The position numbers and the translations under genes were made by a program. This document shows, piece after piece, positions 23,901 to 38,900 of a DNA stretch of 64,000 nucleotides. Under the pieces are notes generated by a model. It made no database searches and was not told the origin of the DNA. It saw nothing but the letters and a program-made list of their open reading frames with translations. Each line of letters begins with the position of its first letter. The first letter of the stretch is position 1. Source of the stretch: Trichostrongylus colubriformis (taxonomy: Eukaryota; Nematoda; Chromadorea; Rhabditida; Trichostrongylidae); NCBI GenBank assembly GCA_963978905.1, contig OZ022260.1:2469725-2533724 (forward strand), read 5' to 3'.

Positions 23901-26900
23901 GCTACGGTTTTAGTAAAGTGCTGCAATACGCTGTTTCCTTAATGTGCTAGGGCAGTCATCCGTCGGTACACCAGAATCGCTAATTAGACCTTTCTTTTGC
24001 ATCAAAGGAGCCGTCCACGGAAAAATAAGTTTCCATGTTGCCCATAAATTTATATTGTATTTGCCTAATGTGAGCTGCATGCCAAGTTTCACGCAAAAAA
24101 GTGAATGTGGCTAAGGTACAGCACCACAAAGTCTTGGCCGGGTGGGCGGGGCTTCCGAGTAAGTGGTCACATCGTTGTCAGCCGCGGTCGGAGACGCACT
24201 GTAGGAACAGAGACTTACGTAAACAGTCGCATTCTCCGTTCCCAACCGGCGGACGACGAGCGGGGCTTTTACTCGGAGGCCCGCCACCTGGCCAAGACTT
24301 TGGAAAGCTGTATCTTGGCCGAATTTTCGCTTTTTGTCGTGAAAATTAGTATGCGGCCCTTAATAAACAAATACAACATAAATATAGGAGTAACAAAGAA
24401 ACTAACTTTTTCCGTGGACGATTCCTCTAAGCATTGAATTCGTGCGATTCGCTAAGTGTAATCCGCCATTGTTCATTGTTAGAACACTCACTTGACATTT
24501 GCAAAGAAACGGAAGTGATAGAGCGCCTCTTGTATGTTTCGTGCCGTCCGTATTCCAGCACTGGATGGGCAGTTGGAATCAATCCACAACTAAAAATCTA
24601 GTAGTTATTTACCGATGAGCTCTCCAACTAAAAGGGTGTCCCAAAAGTTTTGCATCATTTCCTTCCGGAATTTTTCTAACTAAAGTGATTGTTGTTGTAA
24701 GGGTGCACGCAGCATGTGCGACTGACTTTGCGCTTTCTGAGCACTCTTGCAGGCTCTGTTATGGATTCACAACCATAATATCTCATTCTTATCAGCACGT
24801 GAATTGAATGACAGCATGTTAGTTCGAGTTATTTGCCTTAAAGACAGCATAGGGGTAATGCGGTGACGGAGAAATCCCTACAAGAAGTCACTCGCTGGGC
24901 CTAATAAGGCTATCTGTGGCGAATCCCGGTGAAAAAGCGCCCCTCCGAGTTGTAGAAACCCTGCAAAACGCCGCAACCGTCCAGCTGTTTCGCCTCTTTG
25001 ATACAACGATCCCGCCTCCGGATGACGTAATTCCCGATTGGCTGGGGTGGGAGCAGCCAAGAAGCTGCGGCAGGATCGAAGGTTTTGCGGCGCGCTTTCG
25101 CAGTTTTAGCTTGAAGCTCACTCTAAAAATAGATGTTGTCGTATTTCCAAACATTCCCTTGTGTTCATTTGGCAACATGCCAATGGAAGACTAGATCAGA
25201 CTACTCCCCTCTTGACGAACAGGTCGTCCGCATCGAGAATTAATGGTGGGAAGGGGGTCCTATTTCTCGGGTTTTTGGCCATTTCCATCCGTTTTTTCTC
25301 CACTGTCCTGTTACTAGACATCTCGACTTTCACATTCACTACTTCTTTTACTTTTCGTCCGACTTTCCCCTAATGCTGCCTTTAAGTCATGACTTAGGTA
25401 AGCACCTCTTGAAACGATACCGCAGGGATGAATTTGCGGTATCATAAGTGTGCAATCGACTATGTATCCTAAGTATTACCCCTGGCGCGCTGCAGTCTTT
25501 CATCCCCTGACAGGAGTGTCTCAACTGGACCTTTTTTGTCCCGGACTGAGACCATATCCACGCCACATTCGTTTGTATATAAACCCATATTGCGATATAT
25601 TGAAGTCACTTATTGTACAAAGGATACGTCGTTATAAACATATGCTACACGTGCCTGTACAAGCTTTGGTGATCCACCAAAGGCCCTTTAGTATCCACTG
25701 CTGGGAAAATCTTATAGAACCCATGGGGTTGTGGGTTTGTGACTTCAATCGGAAGTTGAAGCAGAAAGATTCGGATATCTGGACTGCTTTCCAATACACA
25801 CCCCATTGCCCAAATATGACTAGTTAAGAAGACTTTTTTGAGATGAGTCGATCCTTGTTCGTACGGTACACCACAAAGGGGACAATGGTTAAACGTCAAT
25901 GAGGAGTTATAGTCGGTTACCCGAAAATCTTATGACAGAAGAAGTTTCGTTCTATCTGATGTACCCCTCAAGGATGCGCCTAATATGGGCTGCTTTCAAT
26001 CGGATGAGGCGATTACCTCGAATGTGTTTTGTCATCTTCGCCAGACCGTTCAGGAACCAAATTTTTGGAAATGAACCTACTGATCCTGTGTCTGCAAAAC
26101 TTTCTCCGATCATGGAAAACACTCCTAAAGCCTCGTCAGTAGCTTATTCGAAATCTAATAGAATCCATTAAGAAGCTTTTCAATTCTCTTCAGAGCGTTG
26201 GCAGAGGGTGGCCGGTGGACACTGTATCACTGAGTGAAATGGATAGCTTTGCTTGTGTAGTTTCTTCAGTAATGAGTGGAAAATGATGCAGTACCTTTCG
26301 GAACACCCTACCGCATTCACCCAGTCCAGTACCTGTCCTGTACAATTTTGATCTGAGCAGTATGACCATAAATCATTCAACAGCCAATCTCGAAGGGATT
26401 GCAGAATCTGTAAAACATATCGCATCCCATAGCCATATTGTGCCGCGTGCTAAAAGCACTTACCATGAAGCAGTCACCGTATTGTCCCAGAGTTCCATTG
26501 ATACTCTGCACAGGACTCATTGTGATACCACAAGAAGGAAATGAATAACCCCGTTTTGCTGGAGAAAATGTCAATCGATCCCATTGTCCCTGAACAGAGA
26601 CAAGTAAGCTGCTGGGCAGAAGTCATAGAATGGGCACGCACGTAGGACCATGTCTGCAGGAACTAATCTAGTAGCGGAGGACGAGGGTGAGGCTACCTAC
26701 GCCAGAAAATCGCGTGGCCACCCGCAGCGAGCGACGCGGCGTGTGCGAGTGCTAGCGGCTGAGCACGACAGCCTTCAAGCGAGGCAGTGTGGCATGGGTG
26801 GAAGCGCAAAGCTGACGCAGCCACGCTCTGCCGTGCTCCCAAGGGCGATCGATTCGCAAGTCGTACTGGTGGCGCCGCAAGTGCGACGCCGCGAAGCGAT

Positions 26901-29900
26901 TTTCTGGCGTAAGTAGCCTTACCCGAGGGCGAATACGGTAGCATCCGTTACGCATGGTCGGTTCCACAGCTCTTATTTTTGCTGACACCAGCCTCTCGCT
27001 GGCATAAACTTGTGGCTTGCAGTGCTAGCAATCGCTACTCAAGGAAAAGATCAAATCTGACTCACCATGGCATCACAAACGTAAAAATCTGGATCCTTCC
27101 TTGAGTAGAACGTATCGTTGCAGACGACACGAGCAACCATAGCAGAATCAGTGCCATTCACAGGCTCAACGCTAAGCTCGCCTTGTAGCTACAAATGTAA
27201 GGACAACGTAATACCCAGATTACGATAGATTAAGAAAGTACCTGTTCATCAGCCTCTGGGGCTTCACATTCCGTAGGCGAAATGATTACTGAGAAGGAAC
27301 AAACAGCCTTATTGCCAGCAGCGTCCTTGGCCTCGTAGATTACACGATAGTAGCCCCTAATCATATATAGGGCTATTTTGGATTATCGCTTGCAGACTGC
27401 AGGAAATTTCGCGACCAGTCAAAGTCGGCGAACGATCAACGGCTGTTCATGTAAAACACGCATGTCAACTATCAGGAGGATTCATACTCGGCGAAGCGAT
27501 GGCAACAACACAGGACCGCCCCATCAAATGACTCGGAGTATGATACGTGCCCTTTGGGCGAGGCTACTTACACCGGAAAACCGCTTCGCGACGTCGCACT
27601 CGCGGCGCCACCAGTACGTCTTGCAAATCGATTGCTCTTGGGAGCCCGGCAGAGCGTGGCTGCGTCACCTTCTGCGCTTCCACCCATACCACACTGCCTC
27701 GCTTGAAGGCTGCCATGCCCTGCCACTGGCACTCGCGTCCTCGCCGCAGGCGGCCACGCGATTTTCCAGAGTAGGTAGCATCACTGGCACCCCTTTCCGC
27801 CTTCTCGAGCAATGCATTAAGGATGTCCGGTCATTTTTTTAAGTAGCAAAGCAGTGACCAATCAGCTTCGGCAGTTCCTACTTATTTATTTTCAAGTACG
27901 GAAATCTGGCTATCAAGAACCATGGGGGTCATCAGAGTGCATCTACAAATCATTTCGAGATATACTCAGAATACGATTTGCTCTTGCCCAAGAAGAACTG
28001 GAAAGAAGGATGATTTGAAAATTGGTGGAAATAAGTCAATGAGGCGTCGCGAGCGCGACTATGCTGTGTTCGCATGATGTGCACAGGGCGACTTCGAAAC
28101 ACGCGGTACGGTCACGCCTCCTGCACCACCACATGGTCTCGATGTATCGTTATCAAAAAAATAATAATGGAGCAATACTCACCATGTAAACGGCTGTCCA
28201 CTACGGAAATTGCTTTTCACCGACACAACGCCAACATTATCAGTGAACATATTGGTGGTATCCCACTCGATTCTCGACAGTCGATTTGAAGACACTTTTC
28301 GTTTGTTCCGCGGGCATGACATCACTACTGGTGGAATTTTATCTGAATAGAAAATTATACTTCTATGTTCAACTAGATTCCTTCCTTTATCTCCGTTGGG
28401 ATGGAGCTTGTCTTATCGGGGTGGGGGTCGCTAGGTCGAAATTCCGCTCGCGGCGTCGCACTCGCGGCGCCACCAGCACGACTCGCCGAATTGATTGCTA
28501 TTGCGTCACGTCTGCACTTCCACCAATGCCACACTGCCTCCTCCATCCATGCCACCCTGCCTCTTCCATCCATGCCACACTGCCTCGCTTGAAGGCTGCC
28601 ATGCCCTGCCACTGGAACTCGCACCCGCCGCGCCGCTCGCCGCGCGCGACCGTGCAGAAATCCGACTTAGCGACCCCCACCCGTCTTATCGCTGTGCACT
28701 TAAATCAGTGGATCATATCATTCCGGATGTTGGTACGACTACAAAAGATCAACAGACCTTTTAATTGAATCAAGTGTAGCAGATAATGCTCTACTTTATT
28801 CAATTGAAAGGTCAGTTGATCGGTAATGCTTGGATCAATCTGCAGAACAAACTGACTTCATAGCACAGGCTCAAAACGAAATAATTCGCTGACCTTTCGT
28901 GTTACAATTTGATCTACCCGGCAGACAATCAGACACATCACAAATGCCCGGGTAGAGCGCCATCACGCCCGGATTATTCCTTTGAACTGTGGTGAAGTTC
29001 CATTGCTGGATGAAGAGGTCTGTATGAGTCTCAGCTGTCCAATTTCGACATTGGAATGCCATTCTCGCAATGTCGATATCGCTTAGATGGGCAATGTAAA
29101 GCTGAAATCGTGGTAGTGAGGGTGTACCAACTGGTCACGCTGAGTAAGTGGGTCGTACCTGAACAAGACTAATCTCGCCTCTGAAAAGATTCCCATCGGA
29201 TGTGCCGATCTGTATCAAACAACGGATGTTTCCGTTCACATTGAGCTTTTCGTAATTGCCAGTGGCAGCAAGATTCCCATCCACGAACACGCGCCAGGTG
29301 GGACGATCCTCCTCGACGTGGCATGGGCTACGTACGCACACCTGAGCAGAAAATCACATCGAGTATCATGTAATCGACCCATATGTGTGAAGGCTAATCT
29401 TGCTAATGGCTCTGTAGTGTGTGTAAAGGAGGGATAGGAGCCGCTCAGACATAAATATGCCCAGAATTCCTACTCCATCCTCGACTGACCGTAGATGTGA
29501 TAATTTGGGTGTTCAAGAAGGAGAATATAAAGAATGAACATTAGGGATCTGGGCAGATGGTAAATGACACGTTCGAATGAATGGCGGGCACAGTTCGCCG
29601 ACTATATGGCTCCGATTGATATGTCAGTGATGCATGCAAAGTTTCACGCGAAAAAGTGAGAATTCGGTTAGGATACAGCTTCCCAAATTCTCGGCCGGGT
29701 GGGTGGGGCTTCCCAGCACAGGCCCCGTCCCGTCGTCCGCCGCAGTTGAGAACGGAGATTGGGACTGTTTACGTTACATCCTGTTCCTATTACAATGCGT
29801 CTTCGATCGCGGCGGATGACGGAGCAGGCGCCTGCTCCGGCGCCTGCCCTCTCGGCCGCGACTTTGAGGAGCTGTATCATTGCCGGATTCTCGATTTTTC

Positions 29901-32900
29901 GCGCAAAACTTTGCATGCGAAGCTTATCGAGCAAGTGTGGCGAAAATATTTGGGTAATAGAGAAACTCATTTTTTCGTGCACGATTCCTTTAAAGACACC
30001 AGAAGGGGGTAATTTTGGCTTACAGTAGAACAGACGTAGTGTGAACGAGTTTAAGTGGCCGCCATTGCACAAACTCGCCAATTTGGCGCCTTGGCATGAT
30101 GCCAAAAAAAGATGCTTCCATTATGAATTTGTTTTTCCTTTACTTTTTACTTTGTTCTTTCTCATAGTGTTTCTAGATGTACTTACATGAATGCTAATGT
30201 GGTTGGTATGGCCACTCCACTGCGCTGCGAGTCAGATGCTACAACTAACGTTGGCCCACGGCCCGTCTCCTACAGCGCACAACGCGGAATGGATGCGTTG
30301 ATGCGAATGGGATGCGAATACACACCGCAGCGTCGCGCTTTTGAGTCCGGGTTTTTTCGCCTACTATCGCTTCTAACCTTGAGTGCTCATTACAAAATGC
30401 TCATTTCTTTGCATCTTCCTCTTGTTTCGGACCCTCTTCCGGTTCCTTTAAGTCTCACACATTTTTGACCATAAAAGAACTTATGCCGTAAGCTGCAGGA
30501 AATACGTAGGATGACTGAGAACGCATTCTTTATTTGTCTGTTACGTCGCACAGTTTCTACCATATTTAGCTGAAGTGACTCACGTGATGCCAAACCATTA
30601 CAGTAAGATTCACTGCTATACGGTAGTTGTTGTTGATCGTCACACCAGTGTTGTCGATGGATAGAATTGGAGAACTTAAAAAAGGTATTTCGATATAAAG
30701 TGATGCCAGAGTAGAATAATGCCTCGCACGCCTGAGAGTGCATTCACACTCGGCGACACAGTCGCTGCGATAACCGCAACGCATTCGCAGTGCGTCGCCT
30801 TTGATGCATCAGTGCTAGCTGTGCGTCTGCCGACAATCAAATGTACACATGATGCCTGCACTACCGTGCATTGCGATTATCGCGTTGCCGAGTATGAATG
30901 CAGCCTCACAGAATGAGTTGTTTCAAAGTTCAAAAACATAAATATAGGTAAAAATATATTTTGTGATAATCAATTCCATTTATGGATCAACACCCACCCA
31001 GTTGTAGTGTTCAACTGCACAAATGCGCCAAAATTGCTATCGGTCGCGACTATCTGTAATGGTGCATAGAAGACCCAGCCGCACAGCGTGAATTCCCTGA
31101 AAAAATACAAATCTAAAAAAATACAAGTCTCTTCGAACGGTACATATGCTTTGTGAAAACTGTAGAACATTGCCTTTTTGATTGTGATATAAGGAAAACA
31201 ACTGCGATAGTTTGAATTGAGGGAGTCCCTAGAAACGTTTAATACCATACTTCAATAGAAACGATGAGAAATCCCGTGAAACAATCTTCTGCGTGGATGG
31301 ATTGCCATTGAAGTAAAGATTGAACGATGTGGTTTTTTCTGAAATGAAAAACATCAGTGGAATCCGTTCGTCGGACCTCCTTTCCCGCTTAAAGTTCTTC
31401 CCTAATGAAGAGTCTTTTTCCTTGAAGACCAAAAACAGCGAGCGCTTCCCAAGCGGGTTGATAGGATAGGTTCAATCCTATGATCTGAATCTCATGATCC
31501 GCTTCATTCGAGTGCCACCTTTCTCGGAAAAGGAGGTTCTGTGTCCAAATCACCTTATGGGTGACAATGTTGTACGGGTGATTGATAGCAAGACGGTAAT
31601 TAAGCTATGTTCTCCTATGACAGCGAGACCGTAATCAGGCTATATTCCCCAAAATTGGAGGACATACTCGAAAGGCACAGTACGCGATAATTTCGTTCAC
31701 ACCGTAAGCAGACATAAGCAGACAACCTCCACAACTGCAGGGGATGCAACATGAGCGCAGCTCCAGGATAAATAGTAGTAAGCACGTAGAGAACCCGTAA
31801 GCAAGATGGCGCCCACCGTATCAGGATGGCCAACACCCCTCATCGACTGACCAGCGGATCAGCGGGGCAACTACCAAGGTAAAGAGGTATCTATCGGTGG
31901 TGTTAAAGTATCCGGGAGGGGCCGTGTGGAAGAGGAGGGTGGGAAAAAATGATAGTTTTGGAACGAACATTCGAGGTTAGAGGCGATGATCGGTATAGAA
32001 ACCTGGATTGAAAACCGCAACTAAATCTGCCCAAACTCGATGCTTTCAAGGTAACATGGACGAAATCTTGGTGATAAAGGCTAGAAGGATGCTTACGGGC
32101 TGTGATCTCGTCTAGCCAAAGTTAGAGAGGTCATAATTTTTAGGGTATTCGGGGATGATTTTTTCATCTATGTATTCTTCAATAACCCCAAAATCAGCGC
32201 GATGACCCCAGGAGATTGTCGTCAACACTAAACGGATACTGAGTGTTTTTGCTCTTACGCATGCTTTGAGCTGAACGCGTGTGTGATGATTTCGTAAAGA
32301 GTGATTCGTCGAGTTGTTGGTATCAAAGCCATATATGGAAGAAACTTACTAGTTTTACAAAACTCTCCTGTTCTGTCGGGTGGACAATTGCAGTGACCTC
32401 TTTTACCATCATCTTCCTCACATGTGCCGCCGTTGCAGTTGATGACAGCACACGAAAGCTGCAAATAATTATAGTACTTAGACTAGTTTCATGGCGGTGG
32501 TGTTGAAAATAGTCATTTTCTCCGAGAAACCCGAGTGAGATAGCATAATGCTGTTAGAATTCGAATCCATCTTTTTTGCCAGGGTGTGTCTAGTTACGAC
32601 AAAAATCGTGTGTCCGCCCGCGGCAAGCTGCGCGGCGGGCGCGAGTGCCAGTGGCAGGGCATGGTAGCCTTCAAGCGAGGCAGTGTGGCATGAGTGGAAG
32701 CGCAGAGGTAACGCAGCCACGCTCTGCCGGGCTCCCAAGGGCAATCGATTCGGCAAGTCGTACCGGTGGCGCCGCGAATGCGACGCCGCGAAGCGATTTT
32801 TTGTCGCGAGTAGACACACCCCTTTCGCCGCAGTGCCATACAACTCGACTAGGTGAGAGGGAACACAACTTGCTTTAATGCTAGGCAGGGCCAGATACTG

Positions 32901-35900
32901 AAACAAATACAGGATAACCGCGTGCATGACTAATTTTTGATACCGCTTAGACCTGCGTCTAGGAGTGCTTCGTATATAGCCGCAGTTCGCTCGCCTTCTG
33001 TTCACAGTGTAAGATGGAATAGTGCTTTAATTAAACATCGACTGTGTAAGGAGAAGTGAAGATTAATGCGAATAAATGAATTAGAAGATGAGAGGAGGAT
33101 TTAAAGGCATAACAAAATCACAGGCACTGCTGCAACTGAACAAGGCAGAAAACACTTTGAGCTCCTCACGAGGAGTCTGGAGAATATTATCGTATGACAT
33201 ATGGTGCACCATTGTGTGAAAGTTCCATTGTGGTGTACCATTGTGTGAAAGCTCCGAACATCATGAGCGAGGCGTAGCGCAAGCGATTGATGATCAGTTT
33301 TCGATAGCATTCGAGCATCTTTTTGTTATCCCCCACTTGACGGCGGAATTATTTCATTGCATCCAGCGAAGTAGCCGTATCACTTTATCGTCAACAGATT
33401 CACACCGGAAGGGGGTAATTTTGGCTTACGGTAGAACAGACGTAGTGTGGACGAAGTCAAGTGGACGCCATTGCACAAACTCGCCATGGTGCCAAAAGGA
33501 GATTTTCTATTATGAATTTGTTTTTTCTTTTTGCTTTTTACTTTGTTCTTTCTCATATTGTTTCTAGATGTACTAACATGAATGCTAATGTAGTTGGGAA
33601 TGGCCACTCGACTGCACTGGGAGTCAAGTGCTAGAACTAACGTTGGCCGCGGCCCGTCTGCTACAGCGAACAACCGGAAAGTCAGTGTGTTGGATGGGAA
33701 TGGGATGCGAATATATGTACACCGCAGCGTCGCGCTTTTGCATCTGGAAGTTTTCACCGATTATCGCTGCTAACCTTCAGTGTTCGTTACAAAATGCTCA
33801 TTTCCTTGCATCTTCCTCTTGTTTCGGACCCCTTCCGGTTCCTTTAACAGCAGTAGCTTTCGTCTTTTACCTCCACTGAATTTCTTCTCCTAATAATAAG
33901 GATCTTGCGTTTATTGGCTCCTAGTTGATCACTAGGACAGAGCAGGTCATAGCCAACCAGGTAGGAAGAGATGATTTGATTGGCCCAGAGAGGATCTGAT
34001 AGACGACTATCCATGTGAGAGCGACTCCTTTCGACATTGAACCCTTCAGGCGGGATCCAACTAACCCGATCGCAGCAAATTTTTCAAGTATTCAAGTGTA
34101 AGTTGCTTGCAATGAGGTGAACTCTTAACATTCCTCCCCACAAAGATCAGTTATTTCCTGTCCTAAAGTTGTTAGTCTAACTTTGTTCTTTGTTGCTAAT
34201 CCTCCCAGTAGTGAGTCGCGAGAAAAATGGGGTCAACCCCGTGTGTGTGTCCCTCACGTCAGTTTTTCGCATGACGATGAGCGGCGTGCGACACAGTGTG
34301 TGCGAGCTATGCGCGTCGCGGTAGCTGGGACTTGGAACGATTGCACGGTAATGCTAGCGGCGAGATACGCAGCTGACTTCTAATCGCTTCGGGACCCAAC
34401 GCTAAGTACCTTTGGCTCGTCCGCGTTGCTTCGCTTGCGATATGCCGCGGTGCGAAATCCTGACGTAAGGGTATACACCTCTCAACCCCTTCGCTATGAC
34501 TGACACCAGTTCAACGAGCTGGAGGAGTACTCACACCAGATAATCCACAGTTAGTTCCGGAAAAGTCGAGGGAACATTCACAGTGTTGGGTGTGGTTAGT
34601 GACCATGCATGTGCCGCCATTCATGCATTTCAGTGGCTCAGGAAATTCGTCGCAGTTCTTCTGAATATATTTTTGAAGTTAAGTTTTGAAATTGCTAGTA
34701 GTTTTAATAAGTTTTTCAAACTTTTCAAATAATTTTTGAAAGGAAACGACACGCAATGAAAGGGGAATTGAGACCAGAAAATCACGCCCACTGCAAGAGT
34801 CAATGTCTGATTAAAGGAATCGTCCACGAAAAAATGAGTTTTTCTGTTACCCATATATTTATGTTGTATTTGCCTAATTTGGGCCGCATGCGAAATGCGA
34901 AAATGCGCAAAAAAAGCGAATCCGGCTAGGATACAGCGCCTCAAAGTTTTGGCAGGATAGGCGAAGCCTCCGAGTAAGTGCCCACCTCGTCGTCCGTCGC
35001 GGTCGAAAACGCATTGTATGAACAGAATGTTACGTAAACAGTTCCAATCTCCGTTCCCAACCGTGACGGACGACGGGACGGTGCTTTTACTCGGAGGCCC
35101 TACCCACCCGGCCAAGAATTCGGGGAGCTGTATCTTAACCGAATTTCCACTTTTTTGCGTGAAACTTTGCATGCGGTTCTTATTGGGCAAATACAACCTA
35201 TGGATAACAAAGAAACTCATTCTTCCGTGAACGATTCCTTTGAAGTTACCGACACCTCGACCGACGATTGGGCATAGTTTCAACTGCGTCTCAGCATTTG
35301 ATTGTCGTACCAGTTCTTTTTCACAGTGTTCACCTCCGAAACCATTTCGACATTTGCACACTGCTACATAGTCGTCTACTATTGTGCAAGTGCCACCATT
35401 TTTGCATGCAAAATTAGCGCAGGGGTCCTGCAAAATGGATTTTCTGGAAACAGAGTAATACGATACTCAGAAATACATAGAATATATTATACTCAGAAAT
35501 ACATAGAATACCACTCTTAAGTTCATATCTCTCTTAATTTGAGTGTTGTGGAAAAGGTTGCTACTTATCATCAACTATCTATGTCCACCTCGCTTCCACA
35601 GGATGTGCCAAAATTACAGCTAAAACACATGGACGAATGTTTTGACTCCTTGTTTGAAGCTACTGCTCTCTTCTGTGCCTATTTTGTATATCGTGTTGAG
35701 ACGATCCTTATACTCGTCTAATTCAACCATGAAAATAATGGATTCCTCTGGGTAATCGAGCATTACTGCAGTCATTTTTCGCACATCAAACTTTGGCGTC
35801 GGTCATCTTTGATATGGGACCATCATCAGATCTATCAAACGCCATGAAGATCAAGGAACCAAGAACGATGGAGCTTGTCGAGGAGCTTATGTTTTTGTGA

Positions 35901-38900
35901 TTTCCACGAGCAGTGTCATGTAGTCACGAAAAGGAATTTAGTGTGTTTAGTCAGTCGAAAACGTCATCAGAAATGAAGACCGGTGGATTTGCGGAAAAGA
36001 CAAGTTCCTCGACTTCACCTTCTTGATTAAGTGACTTGGTTTCTTCCTGAGTTTGAACTCGTTGAACTCCAAAGTCCGGCTGGCTTTGAAAGCAGAAGTG
36101 CCTTCTTGACTGTGAATGCATCAGAGAGCACTTCAGAAAAGTCGGGCGATAGCCTCAATGCGCCGTACGGCCGCATTCATACTTTGCGCCGACAAGGCGT
36201 CGCTGCATTCACAGACAGCGAGGCAGAGTACGCAGAGACACGCAGCACCGTCCTGCCGCCGGCACCGCAAAGTATGAACGCGGCCTACTAGCGTGCCATA
36301 GCCCATGATTGCTGCAAGGTCCCCAGATCCTGTGACGATGAAAAGACAGAGACATTCGTCATTAACGTCGTTTTTTGGTCCATAATGGAATGGAATTATG
36401 TATGCTCTCATATATTGCATTTTCGGAATCGTTGCAATCTCGACTATTGGGAACCCTTTCGCTATAATTTTGACTCACCCCGTAGAGGTACGGAAGTGGA
36501 GTGGGTTATGAAGTTACGCACAGCAAGTCTTGAACTTATAATCTAGCCAAGAATAGTTTCAGTTAGAGACTGAAAAGTTCACCACTCTGATTTCACAGCG
36601 AGTCCCTGTGTAGTTTGGCGGGCAAAGACAAACGGCATTGCCGTCCTTCACAGTGCACGTGCCACCATTCATGCACGTGATGTTACCGCAAGGACTCTGA
36701 ACAGTGATATCATATGGTTAGGTATGCAGATGAGCGGGATTGTTGAAAAGGATTTGTTAAGATTAGTAGCATGCACAGATGGTAACAGTCACGGATAACA
36801 CGGAAGGGCCTAGCTTAAGAGAATCAAATTGGAGCCCGCGACTCATGGCCGTCAAGCTTCTTTGTGAGCTACGAACCAAGGACGGAAGCAGAAGCAGACA
36901 CTTGTCACGTGCGGTGACGCAGCGCGTGGTACGGTGTCCCACTGGGAGTGTCCTAGTCCGCACTACTTACGGAATGCTTGAAACATCATTCTACGGTTAA
37001 TCTAGAAAATTTGTTTTTTTTGGTGGATGAATAGTGGTGTCCAAGTCTGCGGAGGTTACATTTTTGTGGCTCGACGTAAACGGTGACCGCTACAAAAGAC
37101 CCTGCTTTGTGCGATCTGGAACGAAGGACTCGTCCACGACTCCCTCTACGGTTTTTGAATGTGCATCGCGTAGCATTCATTCGTCTCAGGAGTTTCCCTT
37201 TCGCATCAGCAACCTTAGCTAATTTGCAGGTGACAAAATCGGAATTTTGACTTCAAAATCTGAGATACGTGTAGCTGGGATATTTTAAACGTTTTTATGT
37301 AGAAATACCGTACAATTTGGCAGTGTTCTCCGGTGAATCCAGGTAAGCAAAGGCATAGAGCGCGATGATTCTCCATCACGCATGTTCCATTGTTCTCACA
37401 TAGCCATCCAACACATAGGTCGACCTTCGTCTCGCAATTTGCTCCGGTGAAATCTAGAATCCTTCAGGCTCTATTGGGAAGATAAAAGGGCGAGCCAAGA
37501 CACTCGAATCAGGCCATCACGTCACGTGAATTATGTGCGCTGCTGCTTCCTTTGTGAAGTGCCTACGCACGAAAGGGTGTGGTGGCCTTACCCAGGGTGT
37601 GCTGGCCTATATCCATGAGGAACGCAGGAAGACTTTGGACAGATTTGTACAATTCCAACCTTCTTGACAGTTGCACGAGTAGCCATCGGCGAATTTCTCA
37701 ACACATGTCCCATTATTAAAACATGGTTCCAGCTGGCAGTACATGATCTTTTCCTCGCAATAATCACCTGAATCGGCTGATTAGCATGATTTTTCTGCAA
37801 AATACATACAATGCTTTACACAGTCGCATACACTGCAACGTTTAGCGAGCACCTTAGGCCGCCAAACTCATGGAGAGGATAAGAGCTCGCACAAGAGTTC
37901 CGCTCATTCTGATTATAGCCCTTGTTACTGAAGTTGTTCCCGTATAGCCGTGCACGAAAATTCAAAATCGCGAAACTGCATCGCGCTAACGTACTGGGGT
38001 GTGTGCACTTATGACGAATTTTCGCGCGGCTGGGCGCAACGAGAGATTCGGCGGGTGCGAGTACCAGTGGCAGGGCATGGCAGCCATCAAGCGAGGCAGT
38101 GTGGCATGAGTGAAGAAGGCAGGGTGTAATGGGTGTAGGAGGCAGTGTGGCATGGGTGGAAGTGCAGGGGTGACGCAGCCACGCCCTGCCGGGCTCCAAA
38201 GGGCAATCGATTCGGCAAGTCGTACTGGTGGCCCCGCGAGTGCGACGCCGCGAGGGATTTTTCATCATAAGTGCACACACTCAACCTACTGCGATCTATT
38301 CTTTGTGGGCGCAGCATTAACTACGCCGTTTTTATTTTGGTTTTAGCTTTGTAACAATACACATTGAAAAGCATTCGCCAAATAACTCACCTCGATATTC
38401 CAAGCCACAATCACAAATTCGCATGCCGGGTACTTCACCTCGACACTTGTGGTCATGTTGACAGGGATTAGAGTCTTGGCAGAGATCCAACTGGGTTTCG
38501 CAGTACTGACCTTGAAAACTTGCATTCATCCACTATGTCTGGTACAGAAAATTTCAGTTTCAAAATTTTTGCAGTAGAGTCAAGTGCAAAAGAATTGGCT
38601 GGACCCTTAGTATTTCTTCATCTGAAGGAATCATTCAGAAGAAGTTGATCTTATCTATCTCCCGTACATTTTTGCTGTATTATTTGTTTACTAGAAGTCT
38701 TCGCAAAGTTTCACGCTATAAAGTGGAAATCCGCCAAAGATACTCTCGGGATTTTGCCCACGTCGGTGTCGTGGACGGTGCCACGGGGGCTGTGGAGCGA
38801 ATCGGCGGTTGTCATGTGATCGGTGATGCAGCATAAAAAACCAATCAACATGGGTGTAAAATCATTCCCGCCATTTTTGAAGGGTTGTTTGGCGGAAATT

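Noticed and set aside
26295..26407. Longer form of gene A exon 47 ending at 26295
   Set aside because: It is in phase only if exon 48 (24589-24492) is skipped. The shorter form ending at 26333 allows the cysteine-bearing exon 48 to be included, which I judged more likely.
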